A DNA stretch of 64,000 nt from Streptomyces agglomeratus (GCF_001746415.1 NZ_MEHJ01000001.1:3307001-3371000); one strand, 5' to 3'; counted from the stretch's first letter, positions 1 to 8,902 are shown. Program-made: numbers and translations. The notes: generated from the letters alone by a model not told the origin.

Positions 1-3000
1 GAAGCCGCCATCGACCCGGACTGGTCGATGCACAACACCACGTCCTTCTTCACGGACCGCGATGCCCGCCCGTGTCCGACAAGCCGTTCGGGCACGACCG
101 TTCCGTACTCGGGGAGGTAGTTCCTCAGATTGGCCCGGATGGTCCGGTTCCAGTCGATGTCCCGGTGGCGCGGGCGGTTGACGCGGGTGCCGCGGTCGAG
201 CGCGCCGGTGATCGTGGCCCTGGTGCGGGTGGCGAGGCGCTCCTCGAGGTTATGGACGACCTTGCGGACGACGGCGCGGGCCGTTTCCCGGGTCGTCTCG
301 GGCATCGCCTTGCTGAGGGAGAGCAGCGTCCCGACGAGGTGGACGTCCGCCTCGACGGCCTCCAGCATCTCGGGTTCCATGAGGAGCGCCGACAGTCCAA
401 GGCGCTCGATCGCGTCGCGCTGCATGACCTGCACGACCGAACCGGGGAAGTACGTACGGATGTCGCCGAGCCAGCGCGCGACGGACGGCGCGGAGGCTCC
501 CAGCCCGGCCGTACGGCCTGCCGCGCCCTGGGCGTCGCGCCCTCCGCCGTACAGTGCGCCCAGCGCCTGGTCCATGGCGGCGTCCCCGCCACCCAGGGCG
601 CACCCGGTCCCGTCGGCCGCCTCCCCGCCGAGCACGAGCCGCCACCGCCTGAGCCGCTCCTGTGCGGCACCACCGCCCACCGGGCGGCCCGACGGCTGCC
701 CCGACCCGTCGGGACGCCCTGCGGGCCTCGTGTCCCCGGCCACGGGCCGGGGAGGGACGACCGGCCCGACCGGCCCGACCGGCCCGAGCAGGAGCCGCAG
801 CACCGGCAGCACTCCGTCGGCCCGCTCCCGGTCGAGCCCTGGGCCGAAGCCGGCCGTGGACTCCGTCCCGGCGGCGTGCACGGCGGACGGGCCGCGCCGG
901 ATCAGCTCCCCCAGCGTGCGCCGCACTCCCGGCTCGTACGCCGAGAACGTGCGGCGAAGCAACGGCAGTACGCCGGTGAACGCGTCGGGGGACACGCCGG
1001 TCAGCCAGGTGTCGACCAGGCCGAGGAGCCGCTCGTCGTGCACGAGCAGCATCCCGCCGCCGGATGCTCCGCCGACGAAGCCCTCGATCCACGCCGCCGC
1101 GTCGGCCGGCGGCGTCGCGGACGACAGTGCGAGGGACATGAGCCGCGCCGCCTCGTCCTCCGCGAGCCGCCCGTCGTCCAGCAGCAGCCGCGCCGCCCGG
1201 CCGCGAATCACTCCGCCGACACTGTCCCGTCCCGCGAGCCGGCTCAGCACCGCCGCCCAGCGCCCGCGTACATCCCGGCGCTCGCCCGGCGCGGTCCCGG
1301 CCAGGAGGCCGATCGCCGCGTGGACGGCGTCGAGGTGGCGGCGCATGTCCGCCGCACCGTCCGCGTCGAGGCCCGTGCAGGCGGGCGGAAGGCCGACGCA
1401 GATCCGCTCCGCGAGACCTGCGGCGACCTCGCCCAGCGCCGCCGTGTCCGTGCCGCGCACATCGCCGTACCGCAGGGAACGGGCGAGCGCGGGAAGCGCC
1501 TGGGCGAGGTGCCCGACGTCCGCGTCGAGCGCCGCACGGTCGGCCAGGGCCCGCATGACCACCGGGAGTGCGTCGGGCAGACCGGCCAGCAGGCACTGCT
1601 CGGCGAGCGCGGTGACGTCGGCGAGCGCGGTGGCCGAGACGGCCCGCGTCTCGGCCACCGCGGTCGCGGCGGAGAGCACCGTGGTGCCCCACATTCCGGC
1701 CTCCGCGACGCGCACCGACAGCTCGGGCTCCCAGCGCAGCCGCCAGCTCTCCCGGAACGTGCCCGTGCTCCCCCGCGCCTCGGCCGGCTCGCCCCAGCCG
1801 ACGGACAGCAGCCGCAGCCGGTGCAGCAGCCGGCTGCGCGCGGCGTCGGTCTCCTTGCGGAGGTCGAGTTCCAGCTCCCGTTCCTGCGGTTCCGGCCTGA
1901 GCCGCAGCCCCCGCTGGGTGCGGGTCAGATCGCGTTGCAGCGGTACGACGGGCGCTGTGTCCGGGACCTCGCCGAGCACGTCCCCGACGACGAGCCGGTC
2001 GTGGACGAGCGCGAGCGGTACGTCGGACCCCTCGCACATCACGGCCCGCACCGCGTCGGTCGTCTCGGAGAGCCCCGCGAGCGGACGGCCGCGCATGACG
2101 GCGAGCGTCTCGGCGAGCCGGACGGCCTCGATGACGTGGGCCGAGGACACCGGCCGGTCCTCGGCGCGCAGCAGCCCCGCGACCTTGGTCATCCAGCGCT
2201 CGACGGGCCGGTCGGAGGCACCGAAGAGGTGCCCGTACCAGCCGGGCGAGTCGATTCCGGCGCCGTATCCGCTGCGGCGGGCCAGCCTCCGGTGGGTCCA
2301 GGGCACCCAGGTCATCTCGGCCCTGACCCTGGGCAGCCCCTTGAGCGCCGCGCGGTCGGCGGTGGCGGTGGCGACCTTCTCGCCGAGTGCGGGCAGGTGC
2401 CAGGCGCCGCAGACCACGGCGAAGTCGTCGCCGAACTCCTTGCGCGCGGCCCGCATCCGGAGCCTCATGTACGCCTCGCGCAACCGGTCGCGGGGGTGCC
2501 CCCCGTCTCCGTACGTCTCCCGCAGGGCGCCCATGGCCTCGGTGAGTGCCTCGAACGCTGCGAACGGATCGGCGGCCCCGCCCCCGCGGTGCTCGACCAC
2601 GTCCTCCCACCACCGCTCGGGATCGTCGTACCCGGCGGCCTCCGCGAGCACCCCCACCGGATCGACGGCCAGGCCGGCCTCCTCCGCGTCCCCCTCGCCC
2701 TCGCCCACCTCCTCCGTCAGCGCCAGCGAGTGCGCGGCCGGCAGGTCGATGAATCGGACCGGTACGCCGTGCGCCAGGGCCCAGCGGATCGCGACCCACT
2801 CCGGGGAGAACTCCGCCAGCGGCCAGAACGCGGCCCGGCGCGGGTCGTCGGTGACATGCGCCAGCAGGGCCACGGGCGGGCGCATCGCCTCGTCGGCCGC
2901 GAGCGGCAGCAGCGCGTCGGCCTCGGGCGGCCCCTCGACCAGTACGGCGCGGGGCCGCGCGGCGTCGAGCGCGCCGCGCACCGCTCGCGCCGAGCCCGGC

Positions 3001-3041
3001 CCGTGGTGGCGCACGCCCAGCAGCAGGGGGCCCGGTGTCAT
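1..3041 (-). CDS. DUF5682 protein continuous with a von Willebrand A domain (3' end outside window)
   Basis: One open frame runs from ATG 3041 to the window edge with no stop (about 1013 codons visible). Residues 1-~745 read as a DUF5682 protein (N-terminus MTPGPLLLGVRHHGPGSARA, then LVEGPPEADALLPL). A Pro/Gly-rich linker follows at about 748-793. From about residue 794 (QERLRRWRLVLGG) it reads as the start of a CoxE-like VWA protein, with the metal-site motif DQSGSMA just before the window edge. In related Streptomyces I recall these as two genes, so the continuous frame is either a real fusion or a lost stop. The start overlaps the MoxR stop by 4 nt (ATGA), implying translational coupling. 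MoxR plus VWA pairs are usually chaperone-like modules that remodel protein complexes; the DUF5682 function is unknown. Confidence 0.8.
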   Translation of the reverse strand, partial: MTPGPLLLGVRHHGPGSARAVRGALDAARPRAVLVEGPPEADALLPLAADEAMRPPVALLAHVTDDPRRAAFWPLAEFSPEWVAIRWALAHGVPVRFIDLPAAHSLALTEEVGEGEGDAEEAGLAVDPVGVLAEAAGYDDPERWWEDVVEHRGGGAADPFAAFEALTEAMGALRETYGDGGHPRDRLREAYMRLRMRAARKEFGDDFAVVCGAWHLPALGEKVATATADRAALKGLPRVRAEMTWVPWTHRRLARRSGYGAGIDSPGWYGHLFGASDRPVERWMTKVAGLLRAEDRPVSSAHVIEAVRLAETLAVMRGRPLAGLSETTDAVRAVMCEGSDVPLALVHDRLVVGDVLGEVPDTAPVVPLQRDLTRTQRGLRLRPEPQERELELDLRKETDAARSRLLHRLRLLSVGWGEPAEARGSTGTFRESWRLRWEPELSVRVAEAGMWGTTVLSAATAVAETRAVSATALADVTALAEQCLLAGLPDALPVVMRALADRAALDADVGHLAQALPALARSLRYGDVRGTDTAALGEVAAGLAERICVGLPPACTGLDADGAADMRRHLDAVHAAIGLLAGTAPGERRDVRGRWAAVLSRLAGRDSVGGVIRGRAARLLLDDGRLAEDEAARLMSLALSSATPPADAAAWIEGFVGGASGGGMLLVHDERLLGLVDTWLTGVSPDAFTGVLPLLRRTFSAYEPGVRRTLGELIRRGPSAVHAAGTESTAGFGPGLDRERADGVLPVLRLLLGPVGPVGPVVPPRPVAGDTRPAGRPDGSGQPSGRPVGGGAAQERLRRWRLVLGGEAADGTGCALGGGDAAMDQALGALYGGGRDAQGAAGRTAGLGASAPSVARWLGDIRTYFPGSVVQVMQRDAIERLGLSALLMEPEMLEAVEADVHLVGTLLSLSKAMPETTRETARAVVRKVVHNLEERLATRTRATITGALDRGTRVNRPRHRDIDWNRTIRANLRNYLPEYGTVVPERLVGHGRASRSVKKDVVLCIDQSGSMAA

Positions 3042-4159
3042 CCCGAGACCTCCCGGCAGGCGCGGTAGAAGTCCTTCCAGCCGTCCCGCTCGCGGACGAC
3101 CGTTTCCAGGTACTCCTGCCAGACGACGCGGTCCGCCGCCGGATCGCGCACGACCGCCCCGAGGATGCCGGCCGCCACGTCCCCGGATCGCAGCACGCCG
3201 TCCCCGAAGTGCGCGGCGAGGGCCAGTCCGCCCGTGACGACGGAGATCGCCTCGGCCGTGGACAGCGTCCCCGAGGGCGACTTGACCTTCGTACGCCCGT
3301 CGGCCGTGACGCCGTCGCGCAGCTCACGGAAGACGGTGACGACGCGCCGGATCTCGTCGAACCCGTCGGGCGCGGCCGGCAGGTCGAGCGAGCGTCCCAT
3401 CTGGTCGACCCGCCGCACCACGATGTCGACCTCGGCCTCCGCCGTCGCGGGCAGCGGCAGCACGACGGTGTTGAACCGGCGGCGCAGCGCGCTGGAGAGG
3501 TCGTTGACGCCCCGGTCGCGGTCGTTGGCGGTGGCGATGAGGTTGAAGCCGCGAACGGCCTGCTGCTCCTGCCCCAGCTCCGGGATGGGCAGCGTCTTTT
3601 CCGACAGGATCGTGATCAGGGTGTCCTGAACGTCCGCCGGGATGCGGGTGAGTTCCTCGACCCGTGCGGTCATGCCGTCGGCCATGGCCCGCATGACGGG
3701 ACTGGGCACGAGCGCGTCGCGGCTGGGCCCGTGCGCGAGGAGCCGGGCGTAGTTCCATCCGTAGCGGATGGCTTCCTCGGGCGTCCCCGCCGTGCCCTGC
3801 ACGAGCAGGGTGGAGTCACCGCTGACAGCCGCCGCGAGGTGCTCGGACACCCAGGTCTTGGCGGTGCCCGGCACACCGAGCAGCAGCAGTGCCCGGTCGG
3901 TGGCGAGCGTGGTGACGGCGACTTCGACGATCCGGCGCGGGCCCACGTACTTGGGTGTGATCACCGTGCCGTCGGGCAGCGTCCCGCCGAGCAGGTACGT
4001 CGCCACGGCCCACGGCGAGAGGAGCCACCTGGCGGGCCGCGGCCGGTCGTCGGCCGCGGCCAGTGCCTTGAGCTCGTCGGCGAATGCGTCCTCGGCGTGC
4101 GGCCGCAGGGCCCGGCCGTGGTCCGCACGCGCGCCGGCCTTGGTTTCGGGCACGGTCAT
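3038..4159 (-). CDS. MoxR-family AAA+ ATPase
   Basis: 373-residue cytoplasmic AAA+ protein. Walker A is GVPGTAKT at residues 95-102, followed by a helix typical of MoxR ATPases; Walker B/sensor-1 segments follow (LIATANDRDRGVNDL, with the MoxR-like RRRF). The start is ATG 4159 because a strong GGAGGGG ribosome site lies directly upstream; a longer GTG start at 4216 has none. It is the first gene of a leftward operon with the DUF5682-VWA gene (4-nt overlap). MoxR ATPases act with VWA partners in metal insertion or complex maturation. The divergent SWIM and DUF5691 genes belong to the same conserved neighbourhood. The molecular target is unknown. Confidence 0.93.
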   Translation of the reverse strand: MTVPETKAGARADHGRALRPHAEDAFADELKALAAADDRPRPARWLLSPWAVATYLLGGTLPDGTVITPKYVGPRRIVEVAVTTLATDRALLLLGVPGTAKTWVSEHLAAAVSGDSTLLVQGTAGTPEEAIRYGWNYARLLAHGPSRDALVPSPVMRAMADGMTARVEELTRIPADVQDTLITILSEKTLPIPELGQEQQAVRGFNLIATANDRDRGVNDLSSALRRRFNTVVLPLPATAEAEVDIVVRRVDQMGRSLDLPAAPDGFDEIRRVVTVFRELRDGVTADGRTKVKSPSGTLSTAEAISVVTGGLALAAHFGDGVLRSGDVAAGILGAVVRDPAADRVVWQEYLETVVRERDGWKDFYRACREVSG

Positions 4160-4261
4160 GGATCCCCCTCCAGATTTCCCGGATGTGGGATCCACCGTGC
4201 ACCACGCCACTGACAATCGACCGTCGCCGCAGGTCAGGGCCCAAATGCCTGGCTGCGGAAG

Positions 4262-4687
4262 CTACTTCACGATCGGCGAGACCGCGATGCAGCCGAGCAG
4301 GGCCTTCTCGCCGGTCGCTTCCTTGATCGTCTCGCCCTTGTAGACGACCTTGCAGGTCAGGTCGGCCGTGTCCGTCAGGCTGATCGGGGAGACAGCGGGC
4401 GGCATGATGCCGCGCAGCGTGACCGTCTTCTTCCACGGCAGCGTGGGCTTCTTGACCGTCTCCATCTTCGGGTCCATGGCCGTGCCCTTGCCGCCCGAGA
4501 ACTCGATGGACTCGACGCCCTTGCCCGTGACCTCGTACGTCACCTCGTACTTCTCGTCCATGGACTTGTCGACCTGCTCGGCGGCCTCGTCCTTCACGGC
4601 CTCGGTCGCCTCGGAACAGGCCCCAAGGCCGAAGGCGAGACCGGTGACCGCGGCAGCGCAGACGGCGGTACGGATGAAGCGGTTCAT
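4262..4687 (-). CDS. MmpS-like lipoprotein
   Basis: 141-residue secreted lipoprotein. The signal peptide ends in a lipobox GLGAC with Cys24, after MNRFIRTAVCAAAVTGLAFG. The mature part has the pattern of MmpS/transport-accessory proteins: YEVTG repeats, LPWKK, then LTCKVVYKG...LLGC with two conserved Cys. MmpS proteins in mycobacteria accompany MmpL exporters; no MmpL gene is nearby. The ATG at 4687 is preceded by a G-rich ribosome site. It is transcribed in the same direction as MoxR with a 102-nt gap, so it probably has its own promoter or forms a loose operon with it. The family call rests on motif pattern only. Confidence 0.78.
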   Translation of the reverse strand: MNRFIRTAVCAAAVTGLAFGLGACSEATEAVKDEAAEQVDKSMDEKYEVTYEVTGKGVESIEFSGGKGTAMDPKMETVKKPTLPWKKTVTLRGIMPPAVSPISLTDTADLTCKVVYKGETIKEATGEKALLGCIAVSPIVK

Positions 4688-4812
4688 GTGGGATCCCCCC
4701 GGATCTGGAACGCATGTCAGGAGATCGCACCCAATCGCAAAGACCAAGTCGAGTCAAGCCGCGAGTGATCCGCCAAAACCGCAGGTGGAGGCCGATTGTC
4801 AGTGGCGGCCCG

Positions 4813-4818
4813 TAGCGT
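4813..4818 (+). promoter_or_regulatory. -10 box of a leaderless promoter for the SWIM gene
   Basis: TAGCGT ends 7 nt before the ATG at 4826 and there is no ribosome-binding site between, the spacing expected for a leaderless transcript starting at the A of ATG. The same TANCGT box recurs at the same distance before the MOSC and SDR genes. No convincing -35 box was seen. Confidence 0.45.
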
Positions 4819-4825
4819 CCTTCCC

Positions 4826-6183
4826 ATGAATCAGCAGGGGGTGCGCTGGACCGCGCAACAGGTGCTTGCCCTGGCTCCTGACGATGCGTCACGCAGGGCC
4901 GGGCTCACGCTTGGCGCGTCCGCGCGGTGGTCGGAGGCGGGAAGCAGCGCTTCTGGGGCGGTATGGGGGCTGTGCCAAGGCAGTGGCGGCTCCCCCTACC
5001 GGACGGTGGTCGACACGACGGGCACCCGCCCTGCCTGCAAGTGCAGTTGCCCGAGCCGCAAGTCCCCTGCAAGCACGCGCTGGGACTGCTGCTCCTCCGG
5101 GCAGCCGACGAACCAGCCGTGCGGGTAGCCCAAGTGCCCAAGTGGGCCTCCGAGTGGCTGGAGGCACGCGGCACCGGGCAGGGCGGACAGGAGATCCGCG
5201 ACCCGGCGGGCCCGCCCGCGAAGACGGCGAACCCCGAAGCGGCGAGGCGCAGGGCCGAGCAGCGGGCCGAGCGCATCACCCTGGGCGCTTCGGAGCTGGA
5301 GCAGCGCCTCGCCGACCTGCTGCGGGGCGGTCTGGCCGCCGCCGAGCAGTCCGGCTACGGGCTGTGGGAGGAGACGGCCCGCCGCATGGTCGACGCCCAG
5401 GCACCGGGGCTGGCAGCGCGGGTAAGGGAGTTGGGCGCCGTACCGGCGTCGGGGGCGGGCTGGCCGGCGCGGCTGCTGGAGGAATGCGCGCTGCTGCATC
5501 TGCTGGACGCGGCGTGGCTGGCGCGTGACCGGCTGCCGGAGCCGCTGGCGGCGACCGTACGGAGCCGCGTCGGCCTCACCGCCGCCGCCGACGGCCCTCC
5601 GGTCGCCGACCGCTGGCTGGTGCTGGCCCAGTACGACACCTCGGACGCCAGGCTCGTCACACGCCGCACATGGCTGTACGGACGGGAGTCGGGGCGTACG
5701 GCGCTGGTGCTGTCCTTCGGGGCGGCGGGCCGGGCGCCCGAAGTGGCGCTGCCCGCCGGCCTGATGCTTGACGCGGAGCTCACGTTCTACCCGGGCGCGG
5801 GGCAACTCAGGGCCGACGTGGGCGCGTCCCCGGTCCCCCCGGTCCCGCTCGACGCCCCGCCGCCCGGCGTGGGGGCCGCGGAAGCGGTCCGCGCCTACGG
5901 GACGGCCCTGCGCGACGACCCATGGCTCGACTCCTGGCCGGTGACGCTGAGCCGGGTCATACCGATCCCGTCGAGCGAAGGCTGGCAACTGGCCGACGCG
6001 GAGGGCGACCTCGCCCTGCCCGTAGACCCCGGGGCGCTGTCCCGCCCCGGCCTGTGGAAGCTGGCCGCCCTGTCGGGCGGAGCCCCCGTCACGGTCTTCG
6101 GGGAGTGCGGCCACCGAGGCTTCACACCGCTGACGGCCTGGCCCGAAGGCTCGGCGGAAACCGTCCCGCTGACCGAACCCTGA
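4826..6183 (+). pseudogene. SWIM zinc-finger protein, disrupted by a 1-nt frameshift in the zinc motif
   Basis: The gene opens at ATG 4826 (MNQQGVRWTAQQVLALAPD) and reads in one frame through the first zinc ligands (ACKCSCPSRK, about 5036-5062). It then continues in another frame with PCKHALGLLLLRAADE to a stop at 6183. The SWIM signature CxCx(n)CxH is therefore split: AAG TCC CCT GC at 5060-5070 appears to lack one T or C compared with the expected K-F-P-C-K-H. Frame 1 alone stops at 5128. The rest looks intact (about 450 residues in all), so this is a very recent mutation or a base-calling error. SWIM domains bind DNA or protein. The DUF5691 gene follows by 16 nt in the same operon. Confidence 0.85.
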
Positions 6184-6199
6184 CCACACGGAGGGCGAG

Positions 6200-8236
6200 A
6201 TGACCAGCGCCACCCCCGCACCACACCCCACGCGGCCGGAAGGCCCCACACCGGCCACCACCACAGCACCTCACCGCACGCTACCGGGAGGGCGCACGGG
6301 CGGCACCACCACACCCGCACCGCACTCCATGCCGCCGGAAGGGCGCACGGGCACCACCAGCCCCACACCGCACCCCCTGCTGCCGGGAGAGGGCACAGGC
6401 GGCACCACATCCGCACCGCACCCCACGGTGCCGAGAGAGGGCGCGGCCGGCACCACCCCCGCATCGCCCTCCACTGTGCCGGGAGGGGACGTGCCGGGGC
6501 GCTCCCCGCAGGGCGTTGAACGCAACCAGCCCTCAGGCAACGCAGCGGTGGCCGCACGTTCGACGCCCGAGGAGACGCCGCGGCGCGGCACCGACCCCCA
6601 CGCCGCTGCATCCACCCCCACCCCCGAGTGGCAAGACCTGGTCACCACCGCCCTGCTCGGCACCGACCGCCGTACGCCACGTACGCCACCCCCCGGCACC
6701 CCCACCGCCCCGGGCAAGGACACCCCGGCAGCGCTGCTCGACGCCGCCGCGCAGCAGACCGTACGCCGCAGGGCGGGCCTCCTCCCCGCCCGCGCAGCCG
6801 CCCGTCCCGCCCCGCCCCGCACGACCCCGCCCCCCACTGCCCCCGGCCGCCCACCGCCGACTGGCGCAGTTGCTGGCCGGCCGCTCCTCGTCCCCACCTC
6901 CGCCGGGGGAAGGCGCGGCACCGCCCCCGACCTCACCGAGCTGCTCCCCCAGTGGCTCGCCGCCGCGAACCGGCGCCGCTTCCAGGCCCCGCCGGCGCTG
7001 CTCCCGACGCTTCTGGACGCCGCCCGCGCCCGCACCGACCTGCGGCCACAAGCCCTCGCCCTGGCCGGGCCGCGCGGACTGTGGCTGGCGCGGCTCAATC
7101 CGGACTGGAGGTTCGCCCTGCGCGGCGCGCCCCACGGCGGCGGCACGATGCCCGACCCCCAGGACACGGCGGCCGTCTGCCGCCTGTGGGAGGAGGGCCT
7201 GTTCGCAGAGCGGGTCGGCGTCCTCGGCGCCGTCCGCGCCCACGCCCCGGCGGCCGCACTCGCCCTGCTGTCCGGCACCTGGGCCACCGAGCGCGCCGAG
7301 GACCGCCTGATGTTCCTGGACTCCCTGCGCTCCGGGTTGTCCGACGCCGACGAGCCCTTCCTCGAGCAGGCGCTCTCCGACCGCAGCCGCAATGTACGGG
7401 CCACCGCCGCCGAGTTGCTCTCCGCGCTGCCAGGGTCCGCGCTGGCCGCCCGGATGGCGGCACGGGCCACCACCTGCGTCAGCCTGGACCGTTCCGGCCG
7501 CACGACCGGGGGCGAGCGCATCGCCGTGGAGGCCCCGCACGAATGCGACGCGGACATGCAGCGCGACGGCGTGTCCCCCAAGCCCCCGGCGGGGCGGGGC
7601 GAACGGTCCTGGTGGCTGGGCCAGCTGGTCGAGTCGGCCCCGTTGGGCACCTGGTCGCAGAGACTCGGCGGCCGTGCACCGCAGGAGATCGTCGCCCTGC
7701 CGGTGGCCGACGGCTGGAAGGAGGAACTGCACGCCGCCTGGTGCCGCGCGGCAGTGCGCCAGAGGGACCCCGCCTGGTCGCGCGCGCTGCTCGGCGCGCC
7801 GTCCACACCGCCGGCCACCGGCCCCGGCACGTCGTCGCTGGCCGAGCGGGCGCAGCTGCTGGCGACCCTGCCGGAGGACGAACGGGCGGAGTGGGTGGCC
7901 GCGTTCGTCGCGGCGCACGGCCTCTCGGAGGCGTTTCAGCTGCTCGGGGTGTGCACGGTGCCCTGGGCGGAGCCACTCGGCCGCGCGGTGGTCGACGCGC
8001 TGGACATCGCGCGGGACGCGGGGAGCTACCCCTGGAGCTTCAGCGGGGTCATGGGACTGGCGGAGCGCTGCCTCGACCCGGGCGAGGCGGGCCGCCTGGA
8101 GATACTCACGACAACGCCGGACGAGCAGGAGGACGCGTCGCCCGGCGCTGCCGGGTACTGGTCCGAGGCATTCCAGCGCCTGGTGGGCACCCTCCGCCTC
8201 AGAGCGGCGATGCTGTCGGAGCTGTCGGAGGGCTAG
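6200..8236 (+). CDS. DUF5691 family protein with repetitive N-terminal extension
   Basis: 678 codons after a GAGGGCGAG ribosome site, second gene of the SWIM operon. The recognisable family part starts near residue 143 (WQDLVTTALLGTDRR) and continues with ELLPQWLAAANRRRF and HEAT-like helical segments (SDRSRNVRATAAELLSALPG). Residues ~7-88 are five degenerate 16-17-residue repeats (pattern APHxxxPxxGxxxxTT), which I do not expect in the family. Between about 6800 and 6905 the family sequence (AAHRRLAQLLAGRSSS) is found one frame over, then returns. This implies a compensating +1/-1 pair that leaves the ORF open with about 30 altered residues. Function is unknown; it is linked by neighbourhood to the MoxR/VWA/SWIM genes. 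Confidence 0.78.
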   Translation: MTSATPAPHPTRPEGPTPATTTAPHRTLPGGRTGGTTTPAPHSMPPEGRTGTTSPTPHPLLPGEGTGGTTSAPHPTVPREGAAGTTPASPSTVPGGDVPGRSPQGVERNQPSGNAAVAARSTPEETPRRGTDPHAAASTPTPEWQDLVTTALLGTDRRTPRTPPPGTPTAPGKDTPAALLDAAAQQTVRRRAGLLPARAAARPAPPRTTPPPTAPGRPPPTGAVAGRPLLVPTSAGGRRGTAPDLTELLPQWLAAANRRRFQAPPALLPTLLDAARARTDLRPQALALAGPRGLWLARLNPDWRFALRGAPHGGGTMPDPQDTAAVCRLWEEGLFAERVGVLGAVRAHAPAAALALLSGTWATERAEDRLMFLDSLRSGLSDADEPFLEQALSDRSRNVRATAAELLSALPGSALAARMAARATTCVSLDRSGRTTGGERIAVEAPHECDADMQRDGVSPKPPAGRGERSWWLGQLVESAPLGTWSQRLGGRAPQEIVALPVADGWKEELHAAWCRAAVRQRDPAWSRALLGAPSTPPATGPGTSSLAERAQLLATLPEDERAEWVAAFVAAHGLSEAFQLLGVCTVPWAEPLGRAVVDALDIARDAGSYPWSFSGVMGLAERCLDPGEAGRLEILTTTPDEQEDASPGAAGYWSEAFQRLVGTLRLRAAMLSELSEG

Positions 8237-8488
8237 ACCGCCAGGCGGGGCAGGCGGGGACGCCGCTCAGGACCCGAGCGGCCGAACCCGGACCGGACGC
8301 CAGCCGACCCCAGCCCCAAGACAGGGCCGACCCACGACCTAGCCGACCTCAGGGCCCGGTCCAGGGAGGGCCAAACCCGGGCCCCGGCCGGCCCAGGGCC
8401 GATGGCCAAGCGAGGCAAGGCAAAGCGAGGCCAGGGCCGAAGGCCGGGGCCAGGCCATGACCAGACCCAGCCCCCGAAGCCACCCCGC

Positions 8489-8902
8489 CTAAGCCTGCGC
8501 GCCCTGACGGACGTGGCCGTTGACCCACTCCACGATCGACTGAGTGGTCGCACCCGGCGTGAAGATCTCCGCGACGCCCTTCTCCTTCAGCGGCGCGATG
8601 TCCGCCTCCGGGATGATGCCGCCGCCGAAGACCTTGATGTCCTCCGCATCGCGCTGCTTGAGCAGCTCGATGACCTTCACGAAGAGCGTGTTGTGCGCGC
8701 CCGAGAGGATGGACAGCCCGATCGCGTCGGCGTCCTCCTGAATGGCGGTGTCCACGATCTGCTCGGGCGTCTGGTGAAGCCCGGTGTAGATGACCTCCAT
8801 ACCGGCGTCGCGCAGAGCCCGCGCGATGACCTTCGCACCGCGATCGTGTCCGTCGAGTCCCGGCTTGGCGACCACCACGCGGATCGGCCCGGTCACACCC
8901 AT
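8489..8902 (-). CDS. icmB: Small (cobalamin-binding) subunit of isobutyryl-CoA mutase
   Basis: 137-residue B12-binding protein. It carries the coenzyme-B12 motif DGHDRG (in [13 protein letters not shown]) plus SILSGAHNT and GGGIIPEAD, the classic base-off/His-on Rossmann fold. With the large subunit IcmA (not in this window) it interconverts isobutyryl-CoA and n-butyryl-CoA, feeding polyketide and fatty-acid precursors. The start is placed at ATG 8902 because GGAGG lies 5 nt upstream; an in-frame ATG at 8914 would bury that ribosome site. Convergent with DUF5691. The 250 bp between the two stops is GGCC-rich with no gene. A stand-alone methylmalonyl-CoA mutase-like small subunit is the alternative name. 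Confidence 0.88.
   Translation of the reverse strand: MGVTGPIRVVVAKPGLDGHDRGAKVIARALRDAGMEVIYTGLHQTPEQIVDTAIQEDADAIGLSILSGAHNTLFVKVIELLKQRDAEDIKVFGGGIIPEADIAPLKEKGVAEIFTPGATTQSIVEWVNGHVRQGAQA

Noticed and set aside
72..3237. Long plus-strand open frames (about 1000 codons) opposite the DUF5682-VWA gene
   Set aside because: Arg/Pro/Gly-rich composition artefacts of high-GC antisense frames; the minus-strand frame carries recognisable domains and coupled start.
5036..5076. Programmed ribosomal frameshift in the SWIM gene
   Set aside because: No slippery heptamer with downstream stem is evident, and SWIM genes are not known to be recoded; a deletion or sequencing error is simpler.
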